Notes under the pieces: model-generated
Databases searched by the model: none
Seen by the model: the letters and a program-made list of their open reading frames with translations, nothing else
Told to the model about the DNA's origin: nothing
In this document: positions 11,864 through 24,355 of the stretch, piece by piece
How the letters are laid out: each line of letters opens with the position of its first letter
Position numbering within the stretch: position 1 is the stretch's first letter
Origin: Glycine soja
Lineage: Eukaryota > Streptophyta > Magnoliopsida > Fabales > Fabaceae
Length of the DNA: 64,000 nucleotides
Assembly: GCF_004193775.1 (NCBI RefSeq)
Contig: NC_041002.1
Location: forward strand, 10,142,485 to 10,206,484
Reading direction: 5' to 3'
Position numbers and translations under genes: made by a program

Positions 11864-12741
11864 TATATAACCTTGTCCAGCACATCACAATTTTTTCTTT
11901 GATTTCTCTTCGCCATAGATTAGACCTGTTTCATATAGTTCTACTTTGTTGTAGTTAAAATCAAGATTAAAGTTGCGCAAGCCATCAATGAAATTAAAAA
12001 TTGCAACTGAAATATCGAACACATGATTTTAGAAAAGCAGTGATAGCTACAAAAATGGAGTGGTAACATTCATGGCAAACACATTCCAAATAAGGAAATA
12101 CGATGTCAGGATAGAAACTTTAATTAATTTAAAGAGCACCTCGATTGAGAAGGAAAACTGAAACTAAAAATTTAACACAATCCTCTGCATGCTATTTTTT
12201 TCTTAATCTGGTTTTTTTCTGTTATTTTCAGGCAATTCAGATGGGAATGAAATTCATTAAGCAGTTAATCAACAAACAGATTAAAAATGTGAGAATATCG
12301 AGTAGCAACATGATCGCCAACGTAGCTATAAATTTTCCTCCTTGGGTGTTTTTTAATATTTGATGTTATTTGAACACCAATTTATCTCCTTCACTGTTTT
12401 TTTATTTAGGCTAACTCCGCCATTAATTTGTTAGAACCATATAGACCATCAAAGGTATGGTAAACAACAATTCAATTGTATCGAGGACAACCAAACAAAG
12501 AATACTGGGAAAATCAATTGCTTTCAATGCCACATTTAATATAAGAAAACTTCCAATACTACAGCAGGAACACAATATGGACAGATCTCAATTTAGAACG
12601 TCTAAAAGCATGAATCCAAAAAAACCGATTTTCAAATGTGCAAATGCAGTGATAACAAAAACTACATAATTGTCTGTTCAATATGCCAATATTTTAATAG
12701 CAACGTGAAAACACAACAATAAGAATCTGGAATCAGCTAAA
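11864..12741. other. Helitron interior between helicase and RPA gene
   Basis: No gene supported. Short open frames on both strands (for example 12145-12363 and 12457-12669 on +) have no recognisable family and show AT-rich composition. This is where the missing Rep-coding sequence would be expected. Confidence 0.5.
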
Positions 12742-15270
12742 TTAGCTCCTATGAGAATGTCTTGTTAATTTGTTAGACGATAGCTGGGCTGGCGAAATTT
12801 GAGAGCTCCCTAACTCATCATCGGCTTCATCAGATGACATCCGCTTTTTGGGTGTTAAAGGCAATCCCGCAACCGGATCATGGTCAGTTGTGGCAGACAG
12901 AAATTGCTGCATAAAGCATAAACTGGTAAATAAAAAACATATAAGATATCAATGTTCATGACAACAACATTAACTCACACATTCAACATGCGTAGCATCA
13001 TTGCAATCAACATTGGAAGGATCTATTTTAGAACATGCCTGCACCATATATAAGTTCATGATAGTCAAACTCATGAATCATATCATCATGACAACAACGA
13101 CTAAAATAGATATCAGAAAAGAACACCTCACTATCAGGCAGCATCTCCAGAACAACATTGATCAAATCCTGGTCTTTTGAGTATTTAAGTTCTTTTGAGT
13201 ATTTAAGTACAATTACATTTTTGAATCTTGATTGAATCCTGACCTTAAAAGCAAGCACATGACCCAACAATTTGTCAAGTGCTTGAGGGGAAGCATTCAA
13301 ATCAAGATCACCATCCTGCCAGAAACATCACATATTCACCAGCTGCCAGTTACAACTCGAAGAACAAAATATAATACATAAAATGAGAAGCAGCATATCA
13401 TAAAGCATGAACATACTTCAATCTTGACCCTATTCACACCATCAGCTGTTTGGCCAATCAATTCAGCACATTCACGGTCCCAAAGCAAAAATTTGCCACT
13501 CTCATTGTTTTGTGTAACCATGACCTCAACTCTATACCTACCAATTTAGATGCCAGTCAAAACAAAATACTGAATAAAACATGTTAATGGACTAAAACTC
13601 CAATTACCTTAGAACAGGATGATCATTATCCTTGCCACATCCACATGTGAATGATCCTGTTTGGATGTCAGTTTTCCTATGACATTGAGCACAGGCTGGA
13701 TAACACCATGAATGGTTATCCATGACTATTTTGCTAATAGTCCCCATGGTAACACAAACAACATCCTTTTAAAAAACCATAACAATCAAATTGCCAACAA
13801 TAAAATGCCATCGTTAGACACATTAGCTATAATATATGAATGCGAAAACATCTAGCCAAATTCGACTTCCAACTGCAATGAATATAAAATAAACACAGAT
13901 AACAGGTCCACCTCAGAAATGGCATTGATTTCTAAAATAGTTTTGGCTTCAGCCTTTGAAAGAAACGAATCCTTTGATGATAGCTGACTTCCCCCTGAAA
14001 CTTGTGAGCTTGCTTGATCACCAGGTAGCAAAACTCGACTCACCTCAACACCTAAATCTAAAAGCCTAAGCCAATCGAATAAATAGAATCAAACAACAGA
14101 AAACAGTCAAGACGATTGTCACACGAATTTAACAACTACAGAGCAAAAATGATGAGCAAAATACCTCTCTTTAAATTCCTGAATTTCTAATATAGGATCA
14201 TTAATCAATAGTTTTGACGCCTTGAAGGAATTGCTCACTGAAGTTGGATAACTTCCTGTAAATGCCAACAACAGCAACAACAAAACTCAGCTATTGAGTA
14301 TCCAAATCAACAAATAAAATATCATACTTACCCTGTGCATCTTTTATTCTGGCATGCGTCAATATAACAACCATCGGCCCATCATCCCCACGTTCATTCA
14401 AATAGGATAGGAACTGAGCACAGTAATGCTCCCAAAGTGTGCAAGACAAAATTTCACCACTACAACAAAGAAACAACATTACATCCATCACCTCATAAGG
14501 ATAAGATAGACATAAGCACCATGCAAAATGAAAAATAAAATTCTCGACAATATAAACTCTAAATAACCAAATATACACAGGAGATAGCAAAAACTGTGAT
14601 TAACCATAACCTCAAATCCTTCATTCTAAAAACAACCCTGGTATTTTTCGATGAAACATGCCGAAAGACCACTTGATCAACGACCCCAATAATATCTTAA
14701 ACCACCAGAAATGAAAATAGGTCATCGGGAAAAACCCAAAGAAGTTATAATCAAAATGAAAGCACAAATTGTGACTATACTCACCAACCAGCAGGCCAGA
14801 CACAAAATTGCCAGCAACAACATTTGGAAATTCAACAAATCTAAATTCCTTAAAAGGTAGTTCATGCAAATCATCTTCTCTAACAACCATCACTCCAATA
14901 AAAAATAACTTGTACTCATGTTCGCACACTCTAAATTGACCATCATTCTTAACACCTTTGAAATTATGCATAACATAAGTGCAATTCTCTTTCAAATCAG
15001 CTTTCCAAGACTTGAGGTGGTCCGATTTACAAATAGCATGAATTTGATCACCCTGAAATATGCAAACTATATAATCAATAAATGACATCAACAACAATCC
15101 AACAATCAAATAGAGAGCACAAAATATACCTCAGAATCAACAAAAACCATTTCCGCTTGCTCAGACTTGTTTGGAGTCCCAACGAACCAAGGATCGGTGA
15201 TCCTAACAGCAAGCTTAAGCGTTTCTTTTGATCCATCAATAGACATAATCTTGTCAGGAATCCTTGCCAT
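12742..15270 (-). CDS. RPA70-like single-stranded-DNA-binding protein, intact, Helitron-encoded
   Basis: Eleven exons join in phase with GT..AG introns: 15270-15130, 15052-14785, 14695-14611, 14459-14332, 14255-14165, 14065-13912, 13765-13608, 13537-13417, 13315-13127, 13038-12979 and 12906-12742. They give 472 codons plus stop, starting MARIPDKIMSIDGSKETLKL. Order of domains: N-terminal OB fold (exons 1-2), second OB fold (DIIGVVDQVVFRHVSSKNTR, exon 3 on), and a C-terminal Rep_fac-A_C OB fold with a zinc site (CYPACAQCHRKTD and FTCGCGKDNDHP, exon 7). The C-terminal tail is basic and serine-rich. RPA large-subunit homologues are regular passengers of plant Helitrons and presumably bind ssDNA during rolling-circle movement. 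Oddity: exon 9 holds an 18-bp in-frame tandem duplication (KELKYSKDQ region, 13175-13210). The upstream in-frame TTG is not a start. Confidence 0.85.
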
Positions 15271-15689
15271 AAAATTACATAGACCTGCCAATTCTAAATA
15301 AAAAATGTAATAAATCCAAAACCATGCAAATGATGTAAAGAATGATTGTCAATTTAGAATAGAAAATAATGCTGACAAAAAATAGAACAGCAACACAGAC
15401 TCAAATGACACATGCAATAACATTTCAATCAATGACAAAATACCATAAAAACTATGATACTATTCGTTGAACTACTAAGCCAATACATGCAACAACCTGA
15501 ACAAAAAAAAAACCAAATCGGCAAATAGCAGAGAAGCAGAAACAAAAATTATATCTCTGAGCAAATAATATTGCAACCATCAACAAACAAATAGAAAGGC
15601 CGAAAACAAACACAACAAAGTTCAGCTTTTGGAAAACAGAATACCAACTCATCCTTAAACCACATATGCAATAAGATTTCCATCAATGC

Positions 15690-16245
15690 CAACATACCAC
15701 AAAAAGTATTACACTATCAATCAATCCAACAAACAATAACAGACAAATGGAAGCCAACAAAAAAAAAACTAAGAGTTTGTAAATAATGAAAAACAGAACA
15801 GAACACGTGTCAGAGCAACATAAACATGCAGAAACCAAAATCACCAAACAACAAAAACCTGAAGAAATCACACATGCAGAACACACAAACAATAATATGG
15901 TTAATCACAAAACACACATGCACAACAGACGAACAATAATATGATTAACGAAAAACCATGTAAATACAATCCAACCATCGAAGCCAATGATAAGAGACAA
16001 AGAACAAAAAAGCCAACTCAACAAAAAAGAAAAAAAACATAACCAAACAATTATAGCTCTAAAGGAATAATACGATCAATCCAAAACCATGTAAATGCAA
16101 TCCAAAGAACAACTGACAAATGCAGGCCAACGAAAAGAAAAGCAAGAATTTGTGAACAATAAAGAATAGAACAAAACACGTGCTAGAAGAACATAAACAT
16201 GCACTCGAACCTTCAACCACAGAAGAACGAAAATCACGAACTGGA
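15690..16245. repeat. Degenerate repeats upstream of the RPA gene
   Basis: The block at about 15740-15870 (ending AACACGTG...AACATAAACATGCA) resembles 16120-16230 at about 66 percent or better by eye. The whole 15271-16500 stretch is A/C-rich, lacks a supported gene and is the 5' region of the Helitron. Hydrophobic minus-strand open frames here (15452-15892, 16059-16259) come from this skewed composition. Confidence 0.45.
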
Positions 16246-16522
16246 AACCACAGCCTCACGCCAAAATCCTAAACAACAGAACAGCTAAAAAACAAATGAA
16301 AAAAGTTAAACAAATGCAATCAGCAGCTTGCAACTTGCTAGTGAAAGAAGTAAAAAACGCTACAAAGAAGCCACGTACACCACCAACCACCAAAACTGCA
16401 AACGACAATCTAATCACTCAATAACACACCAAGCTACGTGGCTTAAAACCATAATCATAGAACCATAAAATAACACATGGTGGCAAGATGGCAGAAAACC
16501 AACCCAACCTAGAAGGGCATAA

Positions 16523-16630
16523 ATGACCAAAAAACAAAAAACTTGGACAGGTGTCAAGCTCTCAGCTATGGGTATTTTGACCAAAAAACCAAAATTTTGG
16601 ACAGCTGTCAACCTCTCAGCCATGGGTATT
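16523..16630. repeat. 54-bp tandem repeat beside the Helitron 5' end
   Basis: Two adjacent units carry GACCAAAAAACMAAAA, TTGGACAG and CTCTCAGCYATGGGTATTT. They lie 35 bases from the Helitron 5' terminus and are probably subterminal repeats. Confidence 0.7.
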
Positions 16631-16794
16631 TCAGTATTTTCCATTTCCTTTTCTTTTCTTATAGATATTGAAGATTTATTTTAAACTAATATTAAGAGTT
16701 TTTTGGTCAAAAAGTAATTAATACATAAGACAACTTGAAAAAAGTCTTGTAAAAATGGCAAATAAAACTGAAAAAAGCTTAGGAACGAAGGGAG

Positions 16795-17388
16795 TAAAAT
16801 TCATTTTAAAATTTGGATTAAAAAATTAAGTAATATTAGCAAATAATTTATTTTTAAAATTATTTTGAATGTTAAAAATTAATTGAACCTAATGTAAATT
16901 TCATTCGTGTTTTAAATTTAAACTAATATCATAATTATTTTATTTACTAAGTAGTACATTAAAATTAGTATATTAATTACTACGTCAAGTTTAAATTTAA
17001 CATATTAGTTAAATTTAGAGTAGGTTAAATTATTTTTTAATGTACAAAATTAGTTTAAATTTTTTAATTAGTTTTGAAAGTATGTACCCAAAAAAACATT
17101 AGTTTTTAAAGTTATTTAAACAAAATTATATTAATTTTAGAACATTGAGATTTTGTGGCTACATTGACATGAACACACATATAAATATCAAATGATAAAT
17201 TATATTAAAATTTTGTACTAAAATAATAAACAGTAACTGAAGGAAAGTATTTTTGAGAAAATTACTATACATGACATGAGTGATAATATTAATATTATTA
17301 TAATTGAAATCAATATTAATTTTTTCTTGGTTCATTATTCAATTGAAATATATTTTCATTTTTAATTTATTTAAACTATACCCTTGGG
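16795..17388. other. AT-rich intergenic sequence
   Basis: No gene or RNA feature seen between the Stowaway-like element and the gypsy remnant. Confidence 0.5.
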
Positions 17389-17856
17389 TCAATCGCCTAA
17401 AGGAAATCAACACTTGGTACGTAGTTGTTACCATGACTATGGGAATTTCACACCAACAAAAAATTAGGACATCCAATAGGATCCCAATTACATCATTAGG
17501 GTTTCCAACTCTTCCAATAGATCATCCTTAGTGTAAGTAATTACAATCAGAGAAACAAAAAATGGAACCACCTGCAAAGCGATTTTCTAGCCATCATGTT
17601 GTTGTTCAAGCAAGCGTTGCGGCCACATTTACAACTCCAACTTCAGAGTTGTTAATATCCTTGTGATATCTATAAAAGCCACTACCAATCAACCAAATTT
17701 TATCCTGGAAGATTATGTGGATAGCAAAGGAGGAGTTCCAAACACCATGGCATTAGTACTAAAAATGGCGACACCTATCACACTGTCATGCGTCAACAAA
17801 CGCGAATGGGTGTCCATGATATCTTGCAATAATTCCCTAGGAAATCAAGCAATATT

Positions 17857-18445
17857 GTGAAACCTATGGTTTTGAATGAAATCCAGAAGGCTCTAGAGGA
17901 GGAATACCATCACAACCAATCAGAGGCAACAACTAATTCTATACCCAGAATTCAACCTTTGGTCACTAGGCCTGTAACAGGCATTGAAGCATTTGGACCT
18001 CCTCCAATGCAAAACCAAAATGATAAATATCGATTGCAGTTGTTTCCTCTATCACTTACCAGCATGACATTCACGTGGTATTCAAGTTTGCCACCAAATT
18101 TGATTAATAGTTGGGCTGTTATGGAATGTTGTTTCCATGATACCTTTTACAGCCCTCAACAAGACATTTTGGTAGCCAATTTGATGAATACCAAACAATT
18201 GGCTGACGAGTCAATCACTAAATTCTTGGAATGATTTAGGCGCATGAGGAGTAAATGTAATGTTCAATTTCTAGAATCAGAATATGCAACTATTGTAATT
18301 GGGAACATGACTGCACAACTATAGGAGCAACTACTTACACAAGATTGTGTAGATCTGACACAATTAACCGTCAAAGAGGCTAGGGTTGAGCAGTTCATAG
18401 ATAGGAAGGATCAAAGAAAATTTCATAGAGGTGGGAGAAATCCTT
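17857..18445 (+). pseudogene. Gypsy gag remnant
   Basis: Resembles the retrotransposon gag domain (FTWYSSLPPNLINSWAVMEC, then HDTFYSPQQD and NLMNTKQLADESITKF). In-frame stops interrupt it at 18232 and about 18322. Further decayed gag-like pieces continue to about 19420, including a C-rich KRYCKWH motif near 18710. Capsid protein function is lost. Confidence 0.75.
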
Positions 18446-19696
18446 AAACCATATCTATGGTCATGGAATAAGAGAAGGAAGACCTTGATGATGACTTGCC
18501 TGCCGACCAGATGGCGACCGAGTTAATCAAAGGAAAGCCTTATTCTTGTCCTACCTTACAACCTTTCAAAGGCAAAGAATCCAAAAGAAAGGAGTCTTGC
18601 CTTTTCGACATATCCAAAGCAGAACATATCTTTGACTATTTAGTTAAGGATCAACAAATTCGGCTACTTGAAGGACAAAGAATTCCTCTTCTAGAAGAGT
18701 TAAGGAATAAAAGATATTGTAAGTGGCATAATGCTTGAGCATTCAACAACTAATTGTTTGGCATTCAAAAATACCAAACAAGGGGCCTTTAAGGAAGGAT
18801 GCTTAAGGTTAGGCAAAAAAGGGAATGAGATGCAGGTGGATGCCAATCCTTTTTCATTGGATGAAATTAGTATGGTGTCAGCATCAAGTATGCCTCTTAG
18901 ATTCAGGCAAAAAGATGAGGGGCAACCCCGCCAACAATGGAGACTTAAGAAAGAATTAGGGGATAAGGTAAGAAAAGAACCTTAGCTGACCAAGAAATCT
19001 ATGTTCCAATGCCTAGGCTACCCTCACCAACGCAAAAATATATCATGTGAAGGTGACATTCTATCCAGAAGGAGACATGACATAGGGTAAGGGAAATCGT
19101 CCAGTGAAAGATAGATAGTTGAGGTCAATGTTAGGGAAGGTGTTACCACCCCAAAGATAACAATAATGAATCAGGGAGATGTAAAGAATGCCAAGACACA
19201 AAGGCCTAGATTAATAGTAGAAAAGGAATAATGGTTTTTGAATAACATGAAAAAAGCTCAGCCAATGGAGAATAAGCCTCCAACTAGGAGCCAAAAGCGA
19301 TGTCAGCAAAGGAAGACAGCCATGCAGAACCTGAGAGGGATGTTTGAGATGTTGGAGGAAAGCCATAAGATGGACAAAACAAATATGGAATCACCACCTC
19401 AGCTAGACCTTTTTTATTGAAATGCTTGGCCATAAGAAAAAGCCAGAACAAATGTGGCATTACCACCTCTTAGAATTAGAAAACTTTGAATTGGATGGGT
19501 TGTTATTAGATGATGCTTCTATTCCTACACGGTTGTTGGCATCCTTCATGTGGAGTTTGCTAGTCAAGATCAACTAACGGCTACCGTAGAAGGTGACATC
19601 CTAGCTGATGATGGAGTGTAGGCAAGTTTGGCAAAAGGCATTTCCAAACTATAAAAGCCACAAGCAGATCATGCGAGGCATTTAAAGCTATTACAT

Positions 19697-22600
19697 ATGA
19701 AGGCAGTGATAAATGGGAGACCAATTAGCCAAGCCTTTGTAGACAATGTCATATTTCTAAATGTGATGCCTTACTCCAGTGTAAAGAAGCTAGGGAAGTC
19801 CAAACAAGATCTGATTGGGACAAATATGCATATGACTGTCTTCACAAGAGATCCTACAACAACTATGGGAGAACTAATTGTCAAAATTATTGTAGGACCA
19901 AAGACATATAGATTGCATTTTTTGTGGTGAATACAAAGCCTTCATATTCAATCTTGTTAAGAAGAGATTGGATATATTCTAATTTTTGTGTACCATCTAC
20001 CCTCCACCAAGTTCTTATTTTCTAGATTGGAGGTGATGTTGGCTAATCACAAACCGTTCTCTAAAAATATGGTGTCCACATAATCCATATTTTATTCACC
20101 TCTTATGCAGTTGACCATGGAGATAGCCTTTGTAGAAGAATTTTATGAGGCTAAAGCCTTTAAGATCACCAATCAAGGCTTTAAGCTAAAAAAAGTTAGC
20201 TAACATACGGTTGATTGAAAAATAAGCTAAAAATTCATGATAATGGAAGTGCTAGAAGACATTATGCAAATGATAGAGGCACACTTATTTGAGAAGTAAT
20301 GAGGGAAGTACATGGGGCCAATCTTTGTAGAAGATTGAACAAAATTTGATCAAGAAACCATTACCCTTATTAGATGCCCAAAATCTACTAATAGATGCGA
20401 ATCTAGGAACAACCAATTTCCCATGACTGACTAAGATAAACGAATTACTATCTAAAGACTAACAAGCAAAACTACTAGAACTTGTCACTCAATATAAGGA
20501 TTGTTTCACATGGGATTATCATGAGTTGTCAAGGTTATCCAAGGATTTGGTTGAGCATCGGCTACCTTTGAAGGAGGGTTTTAAGTTGTATAAGCAACTT
20601 GCTCAGGGTTTTAATCCAGAGGTTTTGCAAATGGTCAAGAAAAAGGTGGAATGTTTGTTGTCTTCAGAATTTATTAGAAGGACGGAGTACGCGGATTGGT
20701 TGTCTAATATAGTTCCACTCATTAAGAAGAAGAACAAGGTATGTGTATGTGCTAACTTTAGAAACCTAAATTTGGTTATTCCTAAGGATGAGTAAGCCAT
20801 ACTAGTTGCAAAAATGTTAGTAGATCATGTGACTAATAATGGAATACTCACCTTTATGGATGACTATTCATGATATAATTAGATTTTTATTGTTAAAGAG
20901 GATTTCAAAAAACAACCTTTAGGTGCCTTGGTGCCATTGGTATTTTTTTAGTGGGTAGTGATGCCTTTCATACTTAAGAATGTTGGGGCCACATATCAAA
21001 GGGCCATAAATTTGATATTTCATGATTTGATTAGCATGACTATGGAAGTATACATTGATGATGGGATTGTTAAATTGGCTGAGTTTGACCAATGCTTAAT
21101 AGACCTGGAACAGGCATTCAAAAGGAATTGAAAATGAATCTTGAAAAACGTGTCTTTAGGATAATAACAAGCCACTTCCTAGGTTTCTTGCTGCATAGGA
21201 AAGAAATTGAAGTCGACAAAAAAAAGAACAAGGCAGTCCTAGAAGCCTCCCCTACCAAGAATAAATTGGAGCTGCAAAGGTTAATAAGGAAGATCAATTT
21301 CCTTAAGCGATTCATAGAAAATTTGACTAGCAAGTTGAAATCTTTTTCACCATTGTTGCAGCTTAGAAGATTTTGTTTGGGGAAGGAGCAAGAGGAAGCA
21401 TTTGATCACATCAAACAAGCCTTGGCATCATCTCTTATGTTGGTACCTCCAATAGAAGAAGCTTGTCTAAAATTATATGCATCAGCAGCTGAAAACTCCA
21501 TCGGTTGTTTGTTGGCACAAGAAACTGATGATAAAAAAGATCGGGCTATGTATTATTTAAGAAGATTGTTAGTCGATATTGGATGTAGATACACAACTAT
21601 TGAAAAGCTTTGTTTATCATTTTACTTTGCATGCACTAAATTAGAATACTATGTGTTTCTAAAACAAGTGTTTATGGTTTGAAAGATCAACTTAATTAAG
21701 TACTTTCTAAATTGGTCTACCTTGCAAGGACGGTTGATGAAATGGGCTTTAAAATTAAGTGCATAATCGCTTAATTATTTTCCATTGAAAGTTGTGAAGG
21801 TCAAGCATTAGTTGATTTCCTAGCGCAACATCCATGTTTAGATCCTCCAGACCTGTTTGACAAACAAACAAATGGCTCATATAGGAATTAAGTTATGGAT
21901 TATGTCATTTGATGGATCGAAAACACAATTAGCTGCAAGCACGTTGCAAGAGGTAACTAGCCCAAATGAAAGAAGGAAATTCACATGTGAATTACTAGCT
22001 AATTGTTCCAATAGTCAAGCTGAATATGAATCCTTGATCCTAGGTCTGAAAATATCGTTAGCCAAAAACACTAAATCTGTTGAAACCATGCGTGATTCAT
22101 AACTAATAATTAAACAACTAATTGGCCAATATTGATGTTGCCATCCAAATTTGATTTCATTGTATTAATCAACTATTCAATTGCTAAGACAATTGATGGA
22201 TGCTGAAATTTTATACATACCATGAAATGAAAACCAAGAAGCCAATGATTTGGCCCAACATGCTTCTAAGTACAAGGAATTAGAAGTCAAAGAGCATGAG
22301 TACAAATGGTTTGACGTAGTTGCTCAAGATGTATCGGCGGGTGATTAGCAATACGAGTTGATAAATTCCTTGGAGGAGCTGTCAACTAAGGCTAGTGCAG
22401 TGTTAAAAAGAAAGACCTTGAAATACACTATACTAGATGGCAACCTATATAGAAGAATAGTTGATTGGTTTCTATTGAAATGTGTAAGTACAATTGAAGC
22501 TATAACAGTTATAGGACAAGTACATGAGGGGCTATGTGATTTCCATAGATCAAGGTATAAAATGAAGTGGTTGATTCATAGGCATGACTATTTTTGGCCT

Positions 22601-22717
22601 AGCATATCAACTAACTATGTGAAGTATGCCAAAGGGTATGAAGAGTGCCAACGACATGGACCATTGCAAAGAGTCCCAACAGAAAAACTTCATGTTCATC
22701 CAATCAACTTTAGATGA
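19697..22717 (+). pseudogene. Gypsy pol remnant (protease, RT, RNase H, integrase zinc region)
   Basis: Pieces in changing frames follow the gypsy order. They are a retropepsin-like segment (INGRPISQAFVDN...LNVMPYSSVKKLGK, 19697-19930; the usual DG/DS catalytic motif is degraded), RT N-terminus (LSKDLVEHRLPLKEGFKLYKQ, 20526-20795), RNase H region (IGCLLAQETDDKKDRAMYYL, 21092-21682) and an integrase HHCC region (HEGLCDFHRS...CQRHG, 22358-22717). Many stops; no active product. Confidence 0.8.
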
Positions 22718-23306
22718 TATTAATAAGTTTCTTTATAACATTAGTATTATTAGGTAAAACTTTATATTAATTGCTAATTTTTATCTATAATGATGTTTCC
22801 ATGGATCAATTAAATTTAGATGAGGATGAGGATAATGATGCATAAGAAAAGACCATGGAACATGTGAATCTAAGTGAAGGGAATATTGTTGAAGAATTTC
22901 ATTTCTTTGGGGGGGAAAATTGCACCTGAAGAACCACTTGATGAAGAAGGAATACCTCCAATTGATCCAACATTGGCTCCTTGAATATAAATTCAGGATG
23001 TTGATGTCTTGATGCTATTTGTGTTTTCATTTTAAAACTTATTCATGAACTTATGTTATTGCCTTTTTGTTTATGGATTTGTTTTGTCAACTTTGGAGTA
23101 TGGATAGATATCTTCTAGTATGAATTTTATTTGTTATTTGGAATATTAAGTACTTTAAGTTTGAAAAATGGAATATGGATTCATCAAGCATATTATGTTA
23201 TATATAAGCAAGTTTATAAAAACCCTCGTCATACTAGGTCAATTAGTGACCCACCAATCTAACCTTTGACCCATCAACCCAGTGCCTCAATTGAGTCGAT
23301 GATCGG

Positions 23307-24355
<1,049 letters not shown>

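Larger units (their letters stand above)
6290..16665 (-). mobile_element. Helitron, 10.4 kb, both termini present
   Basis: Read on the minus strand, the element starts TCTATAAGAAAAGAAAAGG at 16665 and ends with a hairpin followed by TTACAGACTAG at 6290. This is the plant Helitron pattern: 5' TC, 3' hairpin about 10 bases before CTRR. The flanking bases give a minus-strand A before the element and T after it, the usual A/T target with no duplication. In element order it carries an RPA70-like gene, a PIF1-type helicase fragment and a two-B3-domain gene. The HUH Rep endonuclease expected of an autonomous Helitron was not found, so the element is probably non-autonomous. It sits inside an older Stowaway-like MITE. 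Confidence 0.85.
5514..16794. mobile_element. Stowaway/mariner-like MITE split by two later insertions
   Basis: The left end (TTTCCTTCGTTTC, from 5514) and the right end (GGAACGAAGGGAG, to 16794) are inverted copies of the CTCCCTYCGTTYC terminus typical of Stowaway-like plant MITEs, and each is flanked by TA (5512-5513 and 16795-16796). The only sequence belonging to this element is 5514-5582, 6066-6289 and 16666-16794. The rest is the foldback MITE at 5583-6056 (plus its duplicated target) and the Helitron at 6290-16665. The calculated original length is about 420 bp. Confidence 0.6.

Noticed and set aside
15452..16644. Hydrophobic minus-strand open frames suggesting membrane proteins
   Set aside because: They arise from A/C-rich + strand composition, have no start context and lie in the Helitron 5' region with repeats.
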